From: Ashinkailepas kermadecensis
Taxonomy: Eukaryota; Arthropoda; Thecostraca; Neolepadidae
Assembly: GCA_034440615.1 (NCBI GenBank)
Contig: JAOTOM010004960.1
Span: forward strand, 232,001 to 296,000
Length of the DNA stretch: 64,000 bases
Direction: 5' to 3'
Positions 50,435 to 61,467 of this stretch are shown here, piece after piece (the first letter of the stretch is position 1; each line of letters starts with the position of its first letter). The notes under the pieces were generated by a model. The model did not search any database. It saw only the letters and a list, made by a program, of their open reading frames with translations, and was not told where the DNA came from. A program made the translations under genes and the position numbers.

Positions 50435-51370
50435 GGCGTGGCAGTGGGCTTCTAGACGCGGCTGCCCGTGGCAGTCGGGGGCGGGGGGGGGGCTACACCA
50501 GCAACCATGGGGTCTCCTGTGGCGGCTGCGGAGCCCCCTGTTGTGGCCGGGAGCCCTTCCTTGGCTGCTATGGGGCCCCCTGCGGCAGATATTGGGCCTC
50601 CTGTTGCTGTCAAAGGGCATCTAGCTGCCAGTGGGCCTCCTATCCTTACCGTGAAACATCCTATCGCCGCCAGCGATCTGTCTGTGGTGCAAAGTGTCCC
50701 CTTAGCATCAACCACGGGGCCTCCTGTCACGGCCAAGGCACCCCCTGTCGCGGCCAGGAGGTTTTCTGTGGCGGTCGGTGGCTTACTGTCGCGGTCAGGA
50801 GGCTTTCCGTGGCAGTCGGTGGCTTACTGTCGCGGTCAGGAGGCTTTCTGTGGCAGTCGGTGGCTTACTGTCGCGGTCAGGAGGCTTTCTGTGGCAGTCG
50901 GTGGCTTACTGTCGCGGTCAGCAGGCTTTCTGTGGCAGTCGGTGGCTTACTGTCGCGGTCAGCAGGCTTTCTGTGGCAGTCGGTGGCTTACTGTCGCGGT
51001 CAGGAGGCTTTCTGTGGCAGTCGGTGGCTTACTGTCGCGGTCAGGAGGCTTTCTGTGGCAGTCGGTGGCTTACTGTCGCGGCCAGGAGGCTTTCTGTGGC
51101 AGTCGGTGGCCTACTGTCGCGACCACGGGGCCCCCTGTGGCTGACATGGGGCCCCCTGTGGCGAACACTGGGCCTCCTTTGGCGTCTATGGGGCCTCCAG
51201 TGGTGATCAGGGGGCTTTTCATGGCAGTTAGGGGTTCTCCTGCAGCAGACATTGTACCTCTTGTGGTGGCCACGGGCCCCCTGTGGCGGCTACTAAGCAT
51301 GCTATGGGACCTCCTGTGGCGGAGGGGTCTACTGTGCCTCCTTTCCAGGGGACATCCTGCCGCTAATGGA
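50435..51370. repeat. Minisatellite with 41-bp core (nine copies) and decayed flanks
   Basis: Core (50765-51120): GTGGCAGTCGGTGGCTTACT plus GTCGCGGTCAGGAGGCTTTCT. Flanks hold degenerate GGGGCCTCCTGTGGC-like units. The open frames across it (+ strand, up to 320 aa) show only this periodicity. Confidence 0.9.
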
Positions 51371-51780
51371 GGGGACTATGACCCCTTAGCCCTCCCCTGG
51401 CTGCCCTGGGTACGTGCATGTACCGTATGAATGGTACACATTGACGTACGCATGCTGTTTAGTACTCTGCTATATTGGTAGTTTGCCCAATTCATAAGCA
51501 GTAACACTGCGTTGCAGTCAAGGCAAGGTAGGTACCGAACGGCCGCATGTACGCACTGCTACGGCTTGGAGCAGGAGCATGGGAAGCTTTCAAGATGTCG
51601 CTATTTAGGCGCATTCTTTGCATGTCATGCGATATGGTTAATCTTGAAACGCAGAGAAAGGGCAGGGGATATTGCCCACTCCGTTACGGTACATCCACAG
51701 GAAGCTTGCAAAAAGTGAGCGTGCCAGAACCGCTTTTCAGGTCGATTCTTGCCATGCAATCCCAATAGAGCATGCAGTGC
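51371..51780. other. Intergenic sequence
   Basis: Nothing recognised. Confidence 0.5.
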
Positions 51781-51794
51781 CGGATGTCGGCCGG

Positions 51795-52624
51795 CCGCGT
51801 CCGGACTCCTGTCGCCCCTGCCGTCCGGACTCCTGTCGCTCCTGCCGTCCGGACTCCTGTCGCCCCTGCCGTCCGGACTCCTGTCGATCATGTCGTCCGG
51901 ACTCCTGTCGCCCCTGCCGTCCGGACTCCTGTCGCCCCTGTCGTCCGGACTCCTGTCGCCCCTGTCGTCCGGACTCCTGTCGCCCCTGTCGTCCGGACTC
52001 CTGTCGCTCCTGCCGTCCGGACTCCTGTCGCTCCTGCCGTCCGGACTCCTGTCGCCCCTGTCGTCCGGACTCCTGTCGCTCCTGCCGTCCAGACTCCTGT
52101 CGCCCCTGCCGTCCGGACTCCTGTCGCTCCTGCCGTCCGGACTCCTGTCGCCCCTGCCGTCCGGACTCCTGTCGCTCCTGCCGTCCGGACTCCTGTCGCT
52201 CCTGCCGTCCGGACTCCTGTCGCTCCTGTCGTCCGGACTCCTGTCGCCCCTGCCGTCCGGACTCCTGTCGCTCCTGCCGTCCGGACTCCTGTCGCCCCTG
52301 CCGTCCGGACTCCTGTCGCTCCTGCCGTCCGGACTCCTGTCGCTCCTGCCGTCCAGACTCCTGTCGCCCCTGCCGTCCGGACTCCTGTCGCTCCTGCCGT
52401 CCGGACTCCTGTCGCTCCTGCCGTCCGGACTCCTGTCGCTCATGTCGTCCGGACTCCTGTCGCCCCTGCCGTCCGGACTCCTGTCGCCCCTGTCGTCCGG
52501 ACTCCTGTCGCTCCTGCCGTCCGGACTCCTGTCGCCCCTGTCGTCCGGACTCCTGTCGCTCCTGCCGTCCGGACTCCTGTCGCTCCTGCCGTCCGGACTC
52601 CTGTCGCTCCTGCCGTCCGGCTCT
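51795..52624. repeat. 24-bp minisatellite, about 35 copies
   Basis: Unit CCGGACTCCTGTCGCCCCTG plus CCGT, with C/T at two positions (CCCCTG/CTCCTG, CCGT/TCGT) in mixed order; rare GATCATG, CTCATG and CCAGAC variants. Being 8 codons, it is open in several frames on both strands. Confidence 0.97.
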
Positions 52625-52639
52625 TCTAAACACACCTGC

Positions 52640-53003
52640 CCTAAATATTCCGCCATCTCCATTTCGGTGCTCCGAAAATGGAAGAAAGGGTAAGGGGTAT
52701 GAATGTCAGAGCGCCATCCAACTCCAGGCCAAAATAGCTGAAATTGCTTTCCTGAGTCAGTCGCTCGTACTTCAGGGCGAGGTGAAGGGCTTTTCGGCGG
52801 GCTTCGCGCCGGTCCAGGGAAAATACGATGGAGGTATGCTTCTTGATGGACAGCTTGGCCATCCACTGGTCATACCACGCAGACGCACTGTACAGGATGG
52901 GCTGGATTACCAGCTGGCGTGCGTCCGTGCTTTCTTGGATGGTCCACTAGACCATGCCATCAGCTTATGCGAAAACTTGGATGCCGGCCGGAAGGTTTAG
53001 GGG
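52640..53003 (-). pseudogene. Decayed non-LTR reverse transcriptase fragment
   Basis: Minus strand, RT palm/thumb remnant. The YADD box is destroyed (VFA-stop-ADG) with another stop shortly after (GMV-stop-W). Then WMAKLSIKKH and TSIVFSLDRREARRK, and YFGLELDGALTF, which resembles FLGVTLDRTLSF of Jockey/R1-type elements. No other part of the element is present. Distinct from the CR1-like copies nearby. Confidence 0.65.
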
Positions 53004-54521
53004 CACATTGAACCTCGTGCTGCCGTGTCCAGTACCGGACCGCCTCGGTGCTCGGGCTGTTAGATCCCGGGCTGACCGTTCCTCAGCATCAGTCATCACC
53101 AGTCTCAGCTGATCACCGGTGCCCGGTGCGCACGTTCCTCAGCGTTTGCGCAGGCAAACAGTGTGAAACGCCTTTAAACTGAAGCAGAATCCTGCGGACT
53201 GGCAGCATGTTCGTCAGAATTATCCCCGTAAAGGAAGGTCGTCGGAGTCCGGGCTGCTCGACCAATCGGAGCGACCACGATCGGTAACGTCACCAGCGGC
53301 CCTGAGCAGAAGAAAACACATCGCTTGGTGGCCTTACCTCCTGAGTGCAGCCTTGCATCAATATGTCAATCGGTCCGCCAAAGACGAGAAGAGCGAGATC
53401 GGCCGACGATTTCAGGAGTGCCGCATGCTATTCTGCTGGAAGGGAAAAAGAGCAAGATCATCCTGAAATATGACAAGTTTAAAGCCTATCTCACAACATA
53501 TCGAGCACTATAGCTATACGTGACGAACACAAATTACAATGCAGAATATACCGATGCATTATAAATGCAGAAATGGGCTTATGTTGGTTCGTTCATGAAC
53601 TTGCATGAATTTGAACGAATCACCGTGGGAGGTTTACTTTTTACATTCCTGTTTTTACACTGAAGTGGTGAAGTTGTTTTACTACCCAATTCAATATGTG
53701 CATGTATTAGGCGGCCTAATACATGCATTAGGCGGCACTCTTGGCACCACCTCCGACATGTTTTCAGTTCGAGAGTTAATTTTGACGCGAAAGCCACTCT
53801 GTTGTCGATACAAAAATTTGATCATGATAATAGAATGTCGGTGCCAGCGAAAAGACACTGGAAAGACAATGCAATTATGTGTCCAATAGTTTCCCAACAT
53901 TTCATACAGCTCACAGTTGAATACAAAATTATCGGAAAACTGCCCTTTCTGGACAGTCGGGTGGACGTCACTGGAACGCAAGGTTTTCGCTCGCAGGAAA
54001 CTTCACAAGGCCTTATTCATTTCCAATTGACATATCATTTTCACACAAAATAGGGAGCGTTACCAAATTTCTCCTCAGCATCTTGCAGGGCTTAAAATTT
54101 ACCTTTCCAACAGGGGTGGGGGCTGGTGCTCCGGAAATATGCGCCAAAATGAAGCATTTTATTAGTTTAACCGATATTGACACTGAACATTAAAGCATAT
54201 TTCTGATCACTAGGAGGTGGGATTGCCCTTCCCATTAGTATGCTATTGAAGTCCCTTGTGTGCTCCAAAGTCCCTCTGAATCTCTTCGAGGTTGTTTTCC
54301 CACATATTTGAACCATCCCTAAAGGTACAGCTCACATTGACTATACTGACAAACCTTAAGCAAAAAGCAAAACGGATGTTGGTGGCACCGAAAGCAAGGA
54401 AAGTACGAAAACGGAGTGCAGCGTCATTCGGCCCCAGTACGCTCTCAGCAAGAGCATCCTGAGGCTTTTCGGAACATCCGTGGCCATTGGCACAGCTTCT
54501 GGTTTCAATGTTGGTAGTATG
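53004..54521. other. Intergenic sequence
   Basis: 53690-53735 has two close copies of CATGTATTAGGCGGC-like sequence. No gene recognised. Confidence 0.5.
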
Positions 54522-55812
54522 GTCATTATAAAGTCATAAAGTCATAAAGTCATAAAGAGTTTAGACTTAATAAGAGCCACAAGGGCCCATCCAGTTAAGT
54601 CTGCAAATGAAAGATACCACAAGCCCGGTAAAAAGACCCACCCCAACCATCACCACATCCTAAAGAAACCATCCACCAACATCCCACACACCTATCAATA
54701 CCTATCTACCATTGCTATCCAGCCCTATTCCCCTGAGCTCCTCCTAGCTGAGATACACTGTTTTTCTGCTTTAAGGTCTTTTGAAACCAAAACACCTAAG
54801 TCTCTTTCCTCTTCAATAACATCCACTTCCCTCCCTCCCATTGTATATCTGAAAGTATCTCCGCAAGACCCCAGATGCATAACCTTACACTTATCACAGT
54901 TGAAAGACATTTGCCATTGATCAACCCACCTTTTAGGTCCTCCAAGTCTAGTTGAATATTATTAGACTGATCAGTACTGTTTGCCACTCCTACCAGCTTG
55001 ATATCATCAGCAAACTTGAACACTCTATTCCTCAGTCCTACCTCAATGTTATTCACAAAGATGATGAAGAGAAGTGACCCTAGAACAGAGCTATGTGGTA
55101 CTCCACTCAGAACATCCTTCCAATCAGATTTACATCCATTTATCACTACCTTTTGTTTCCTTCCCCTCGACCATGCTTCAATCCAACCTAAAACTTTTCC
55201 AACAATCCCATGTTGCTGTAGTTGATGAATTAGCCTCCCATGTGGAACTTTATCAAAAACGTTGCTAAAGTCCAAGTACACAACATCCATCCTGCTTTGA
55301 TTGTCTACTTCTTCAGTAACACACTCCATGAACTCCAATAGGTTAGTTAAACAAGACCTTCGAGATCGAAATCCATGTTGAGCATCCCTTAAAAGGTTAT
55401 GCCTATCAAGATGAATCTGAACATTCTGTTTAACCAGATTTTCTAGTATCTTGCAAACTATTGAGGTCAAACTGACTGGCCTGTAGTTTACACACTTCAT
55501 ACTTCCATTTTTGAAAATTGGTACAACGTTTGCATTTCTCCAATCTTCAGGTACTTCAGAATATTCCATAGACCGCATGCAAATTATACCTGGGGGAATT
55601 GCTAAAGCTTTATCACACTCTGCTAAGGATCCTAGCATATATATCATCTGGTCCAGAAGCTGTATTAGGTTTTATATTCTGCAACTGCTGTTCTACAGCT
55701 TCTGTAGTTATTGTAAGATCCTCCAGCCTATCACCTGTCGTGGCATAAGCTTCAATTGTTTCTATTGTACCATAATTATCTTTAATAAAGACTGATGCAA
55801 ATTGCTTCATTA
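54522..55812 (-). pseudogene. CR1-like LINE, 5'-truncated copy with RT
   Basis: Minus strand. The 3' end is the 8-bp repeat (ATGACTTT)n at 54522-54556, as in CR1 elements. RT blocks: NIKPNTASGPDDIYARIL, VNYRPVSLTSIVCKILENL, GFRSRRSCLTNLLEFMECV, LDFSNVFDKVPHGRLIHQL, GVPHSSVLGSLLFIIF and FKFADDIKLVG (catalytic FADD near 55008). The usual GVPQGS has decayed to GVPHSS. It is truncated at about 55812 (QFASVFIKDN). Several frameshifts. Non-functional. Confidence 0.88.
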
Positions 55813-56650
55813 GGCGGGACGAACCTGAAGGCACACCCCAGAGCACTGTATAACAAACAGCATAAGGCTCCATAAGAGGCGTTGAACGAGCAAGGACATA
55901 AGACGAGCTATGGATCCCTGTGGTTCCCTGCTGCAACCACATGTACCAGATCATGCAGGAACGAGCACCATCTCGCGACAGGGAACTTGTGAGCGGCCGT
56001 AACTTCACTCACTTGGCAGCCAGGAAAGGTAGCACCTCATAGCGTTAAATTTTCCCAGTAGCGCAGGATTTTCAGAAGGAATTAAGGCCTATTTTGACAA
56101 TTCGGCACACTGCATTCAAATTTAGGCTGTGTGTAGAGGCGCAGCAAGGGTGTGGGTCCGCCCCTTAGCAACCAAAAATGCTCTCTCTCACAGCCATCCC
56201 TTTCAGTTCATGCGACATACGGTCGTTCAGTACGGTCCCCTGCATCGGACCGACATCGGCCACGCGATCACTTGGCCTAGGGTCACGCAGGTCGCGTGGC
56301 AGGACGAGCTAACCACGTGATCGGCGGCAGGATAGCTGGCCTTGAGATGCCGGCTGGACTGGCTCCCACAATGCTTTGCCATCGAACATTTTCTTTGATC
56401 AAAACCGCTCGCACTTCAAGGATAATATGGTAGTGAAAGCTGCTAAAAACGAAATTAAAATATCCGGTTTATTCTGCGTGTAGGAATTGGGACTCGAAAT
56501 GCTACAAGAGGAAGTTATTTGGATTTCAAAAGCGTGACTGTCGGGCTGGTTCGGACCGTGTCACTCAAATGGACACCGCCACGAGCGAGGGTGAGGCCCG
56601 AGTAAATACACTTCCGTGTACATACGACACAAGGTCATTAGAGCAGCACG
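55813..56650. other. Intergenic sequence
   Basis: Nothing recognised. Confidence 0.5.
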
Positions 56651-56654
56651 GCCG

Positions 56655-56930
56655 TCCCGACCCTACCCGACCCGACTCGACCCGACCCGACCCGACCCGA
56701 CTCGACCGGACCCGACTCGACCCGACCCGACCCGACCCGACCCGACCCTGACTGCCCGACCCGACCCGACCCGACCCGACCCGACCTGACTCGACCCGAC
56801 CCGACCCGACCCGACCCGACCCGACCCGACCCGACCCGACCCGACCCGACCCGACCCGACCCGACCCGACCCGACCCGACCCGACTCGACCCGACCCGAC
56901 CCGACCCGACCCGACCAGACCCGACTAAAC
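56655..56930. repeat. (CCGAC)n pentanucleotide array
   Basis: About 55 pentamers with occasional CTCGAC and CCGGAC variants; longest pure run 56785-56885. Confidence 0.97.
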
Positions 56931-57054
56931 CGTCACATTTTTAAACAGTAATAATAGGTTTTGTTTTGTTGCAGCATGCTAGCACCTAATTCCAAAACCC
57001 AGGATCAGGAATAACCCCTTAATTTTGGGTCTCAGCAGTTCTGAGTCCCAATTG

Positions 57055-57300
57055 CCAGTCCTTATACTGGCGCCAGTGCAAGGCACCAGTACAAGGAGCA
57101 GGCATAAGGCGCCAGTGTAATGCGCCAGTATGAGGCGCCAGTATAAGGAGCCAGTATAAGGCGTCAGTATAAGGCGCCAGTATAATCCACTAGTGTAGGG
57201 CGCCAACATAAGGCCCATTATAGGGCGCCAAAATAAGCCGCAAGTATAATGCACCAGTGTAGGGCGCCAGTATAAATCGCCAGTATAAAGCGCCAGTATA
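57055..57300. repeat. GGCGCCAGTATAA satellite, left block
   Basis: About 13-bp degenerate units (GGCGCCAGTATAA, AAGGCGCCAGTATGA). Ends exactly where the CR1-like tail repeats begin; the same satellite resumes at 60766. Confidence 0.9.
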
Positions 57301-57960
57301 ATAAAGTCATAAAGTCATAAAGTGTTAAGGCTTAATAAGAGCCACAGGGGCCCATCTGGGTTAAGCCTATCTGGAAAAGATACTATAAATGTACATACTC
57401 TCACCCCAATCAATCCCTTACCTCAAGTTCCTAGGAAGCTATATATCGCAGCCTATCTAGCACCAATTCGCTAAATGATCACGCTTTGGTCGAAGCGCCC
57501 TTAAACCCAAATAACTAGCACCAATTCACTTGCTATTGCATAACACCCTCCCATTGTGCTACCATAGACAATCTCATCAGTATCACATCCCGAAGGAAGG
57601 TGCTGAATCCACTGCTAGGTACACCCTATATAAAGTTATAAAGCGTTTAGACTTAATAAGAGACTCACTTCCTATTGCATGACACACTCAACAATCACAA
57701 ACTCCTCCCATCATACCCATTGTGCTACCATAGACAATCTCATCAGTATCACATCCTGAAGGAAGGTGCTGAATCCACTGCTAGGTACACCCTATATAAA
57801 GTTATGAAGTGATTAGACTTAATAAGAGACTCACTTGCTATTGCATAACACACTCAACAATTACAAACTCCTCCCATCATACCCATTGTGCTACCATAGA
57901 CAATCTCATCAGTATCACATCCCGAAAGAAGGTGCTGAATCCACTGCTAGGTACACCCTA
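57301..57960 (-). repeat. CR1-like 3'-end fragments and a 168-bp tandem repeat
   Basis: 57301-57400: a short CR1-like 3' end ((ATGACTTT)n complement, then GTTAAGGCTTAATAAGAGCC). From about 57535 a unit running from ATAAAGTTATAAAG through CTCACTTGCTATTGCAT to GAATCCACTGCTAGGTACAC repeats with 164-168 bp spacing (57629, 57797, 57961). The last unit passes into the long CR1-like copy. Confidence 0.75.
57473..57514 (+). mobile_element. Short hairpin retroposon, 16-bp TSD
   Basis: 42-bp insert AAATGATCACGCTTTGGTCG, AAGCGCCCTTAAACCCAAAT, AA. Flanks CTAGCACCAATTCGCT (57457-57472) and CTAGCACCAATTCACT (57515-57530), one mismatch. It lies inside a CR1-like 3' fragment. 5'-truncated (left arm missing). 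Confidence 0.8.
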
Positions 57961-60765
57961 TATAAAGTTATAAGACGTTTAGATTTAATAAGAGACCCAA
58001 GGGACCATCCAGTTAAGTCTGTAAATGGAAGATAATATAAGCCTGGTAAAAAGACCCTCCCCAACCATCCCACATCCTGAAGAACCAGTCCTCCAATATC
58101 CCACACACCTATCAATGCCTATCTACCCTAGCTTTCCAGCCCTATTTCCCTGATCTCTCTTAACACATGTGGATTGAATGCCTTATCAATAATTTTCAAA
58201 CTGCATCCATGCCTGCTTAAAGGGGTCTGTGTCGTGCACACTTACTTAACATACATCTCACCCCATCCATCACAAATTATAACTCAAAAATAAAATTTTC
58301 CTGTCTAAAAAATGTATCCACCCTACTTTTAAATACATTCAATGAGGAACTCCCCACAACATCAGCAGGTAGCCCATTCCACTGATCAACAACCCTTTGA
58401 CTGAAGACCTGTTGTCGCTTAACTGTCCTACACCTCAACTTGTCTAACCTGAATTGATGACCCCTATGTGATACTCTAAACTGAAGAGCGCCATTTAAAT
58501 TGACCTGATCTAGTCCTTTAACAATTTTGTACATTTCAATCATGTCCCCCCTTAATCTCCTATACTTGAGTGAGTACATATCTAATGCCACAAGCCTTTC
58601 TCCATATTCTAGGTTACCTATTCCACTGATGAGTCTAGTTGCTTTGCGCTGCACTCTCTCTAACTTGTCTATATCTTTTTCTAGGTAGGGGCTCCAAGCT
58701 TGTACAGAATATTCCAAGTGGGGTCGCACGTATGCTAAGTACAGTATTTTCGTGACTTCCTTGCTCTTATACATCACACTTCTATTAATGAGTCCCAGCA
58801 TTCCGAGTGCCCTGTTCCTAGCTGAGCTACATTGCTTTTCTGCTTTAAGGTCTTTTGAAACCAACACCTAAGTCCCTTTCCTCTTCAATAACATCCAGTT
58901 CCCTCCCTCCCATTGTATATCTGAAAGTCTCACCTCCAGACCCCAGATGCATAACCTTACACTTGTCATAGTTGAAAGACATCTGCCATTGATCAGCCCA
59001 CTTTTTTAGGTCCTCCAAGTATAGTTGAATATTTATAGATTGATCACAACTGTTTGCCACTCCTACCAGCTTGATGTCATCCGCAAATTTGAACACTCTA
59101 TTCCTCAGCCCTACCTCAATGTTATTAACAAAGATGATAAAGAGAAGTGGCCCTAGAACAGAGCCCTGTGGCACTCCACTCAGAACATCTTCCAATCAGA
59201 TTTACATCCATTTAACATTACCCTTTGTTTCCTTCCCCTCAACCATGCTTCAATCCAACCTAGAACTTTTCCAACAATCCCATGTTGCTGTAGTTGATGA
59301 ATTAGCCTCCCATGTGGAACTTTATCAAAAACTTTGCTAAAGTCCAAGTGCACAACATCCATCCTGCTTTGATTGTCTACTTCTTCAGTAACACACTCCA
59401 TGAACTCCAATAGGTTAGTTAAACAAGACCTTCGAGATCGAAATCCATGTTGAGTATCCCGTAAAAGATTGTGCCTATCAAGATGAATCGGAACATTCTG
59501 TTTAACCAGATTTTCTAGTACCTTGCAAACTATTGAGGTCAAACTGACTGGCCTGTAGTTCCCTACATACTTCATACTTCCCTTTTTGAAAATTGGTACT
59601 ACATTTGCATTTCTCCAATCTTCAGGCACTTCATAATATTCCATAGACCGCCTGAAAATTATACCTAGGGTAACTGCTAAAGCTTTAGCACGCTCTACTA
59701 AAACCCTAGCATATATATCATCTGGTCCAGAAGCTTTATTAGGTTGTATATTCTGCAACAGTTTTTCTACAGCTTCTGTAGTTATTGTAAGATACTCCAG
59801 CCTATCACCTGTCATGGCATACGATTCAGTTGTTTCTATTCTACCAGAATTCTCTTTAGTAAAGACTGATGAGAATTGCTTGCTTAGGGATTCTACAATA
59901 TCACAATCTTCAACCACTAATTCCCCATCTACATCCAGTGGTCCTACACTACACTTCTTAGCCTTAAATTTGTAGAAACTAAGGAATCTCTTAGCATTAC
60001 CTGCTGAACATTCCCGAGCTAATTTGATTTCAGCCAGTCTTTTAGATGCCCTAACACACCTCCTAACTTTATTTCTAGCTATTTTATATGATTTGAGGTT
60101 TTCCTCAGAGTTAGCATATTTTAGTTTCTTGAATGCCTGTTTCTTTGACTCCAATAAATGCCTTACTTCCCCGGTCAGCCATGAAGGGTGCTTAACCCTG
60201 GTTAATCTAATTCGCCTATTGGAAATGAACCTATCCTGACCTTGAAATAGTTTATATTTTATAATTCTCCACATTTCATAAGCATCTAAGCCCTTCAATA
60301 AGTCCTCCCAATTAATTTCATTCAGGAAGATCCTGAACTCATTGTAATTCCCTTTAGCAAAATTTGGAATCAATGTCTTATTGGTTCCTATATTTCCAAC
60401 ATACAATGAGAAGCGTATAATGTTGTGATCACTATTACCCAAGGTCTCTCCTATGTTCACATTTTGTACAAAATTTTCCTCATTAGTAAGCACAAGATCT
60501 AATATTTCATTTTCCCTTGTAGGTTCATGTATCATTTGAAAGAAGAAATTGTCCTCAAAACAATCCATGAAACTTCTTCCTGATTTGTTTAGACCTATAA
60601 TTTTGCTTCCCAACCCTGTTATGTTGAAATCCCCCAACAAAACAGTTCTCTCATGCGCTCTCCTACTTATTTCCTCCTGCATCAACCTGTCCATGTCTTC
60701 ATTCTGGTCTGGAGGTCTATAGAATGCCCCAATCCTAAATTTTGTGCCAATTAACCTAAATAATG
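57961..60765 (-). pseudogene. CR1-like LINE, long copy with partial endonuclease and full RT
   Basis: Minus strand, coding from about 60760 to 58277. Starts inside the endonuclease domain (FRIGAFYRPPDQNEDM, LLGDFNITG, ILDLVLTNEE, LGNSDHNIIRFSL: the SDH signature). RT: PNKASGPDDIYARVLVERAK, FKKGSMKYVGNYRPVSLT, LDFSKVFDKVPHGRLIHQL, GVPQGSVLGPLLFIIF and FKFADDIKLVG (FADD near 59080). C-terminal domain: YLAYVRPHLEYSVQAWSPYL, LERVQRKATRLI and FSQRVVDQWNGLP. Compared with the copy at 54522, a 1-nt deletion at about 59189 and a 2-nt deletion at about 58866 break the frame. 5'-truncated; inserted in the GGCGCC satellite. Confidence 0.92.
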
Positions 60766-61060
60766 TGCCAGTGTAGGGCGCCAGTCTAAGGCGCCAGTAT
60801 AAAGCACCAGTATAATGTGCCAGCGTAAGGCGCCAGTAAAGTACGCCAGTATAATGCGCCAGTGTAGGGCGCCAGAATAAGGCACCGGTATAATGTGCCA
60901 GTATAAGGCACCAGTATGGCGCCGGCATAAGGCGCCAGAATAAGGTGCCGGTATAAGGCGCCATTATAAGGCGCCAGTATAAAGCGCCGGTATAAGGCAC
61001 CGGTATAAAGCGCCGGTATAAGGCGCCGGAATAAGGTGCCAGTATAAGGCGCCTTATTCT
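60766..61060. repeat. GGCGCCAGTATAA satellite, right block
   Basis: Continues the 57055-57300 satellite beyond the LINE insertion, with CACCAGT, CGCCGGT and GCGCCAGAATAAG variants. Confidence 0.9.
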
Positions 61061-61062
61061 TT

Positions 61063-61231
61063 CGGCTGCACTGCGCTTTTCGCTCTCGCCATCGCCCGTA
61101 CAAGCGCCTTATATTGGCGCCTTATACTGGCGCCTTATTCTGGCGCCTTATACTGATAAAGCGCCAGAATAAGGCGCCAATATAAGGCACTTATATGGGC
61201 GATGGCGAGAGCGAAAAGCGCAGTGCAGCCG
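61063..61231. mobile_element. Palindromic MITE-like element with perfect 35-bp arms
   Basis: Left arm 61063-61097 starts CGGCTGCACTGCGCTTTTCG; right arm 61197-61231 is its exact reverse complement. The interior is itself made of complementary GGCGCCTTATA/TATAAGGCGCC units, so nearly the whole 169 bp can fold into one hairpin. Confidence 0.8.
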
Positions 61232-61467
61232 AATTTCCATGCAGATCAGTCTGGGTGTATTGCATTGAGTGTTCGCAAAGACTCAATGCAATATCCAGCA
61301 GGCATACAGAGTGGACGTGACTGTGGATGTCATACATTCACAAAATTACAGCACTAAACAGAATTGAAAGGTATCATACCTCCTACGGCCTGACGTCTAG
61401 GACATGGTAGCACTGCACTAAGCCATGCTACCGCTTCTCCGGGGACGGATGGCAATCGCCGTCTGCG
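61232..61467. other. Short unique spacer
   Basis: Contains an inverted word, GCATTGAGTGTTCGC / GACTCAATGC, at about 61262-61290. Nothing else recognised. Confidence 0.4.

Noticed and set aside
51625..53000. Large open frames (up to 442 codons) reading SPDGRSDR or SCRPCRPD repeats
   Set aside because: Pure product of a 24-bp (8-codon) minisatellite; no start, splice or domain evidence.
56655..56930. Telomere-like repeat
   Set aside because: Unit is CCGAC, not TTAGG or another known telomeric motif, and it is interstitial.
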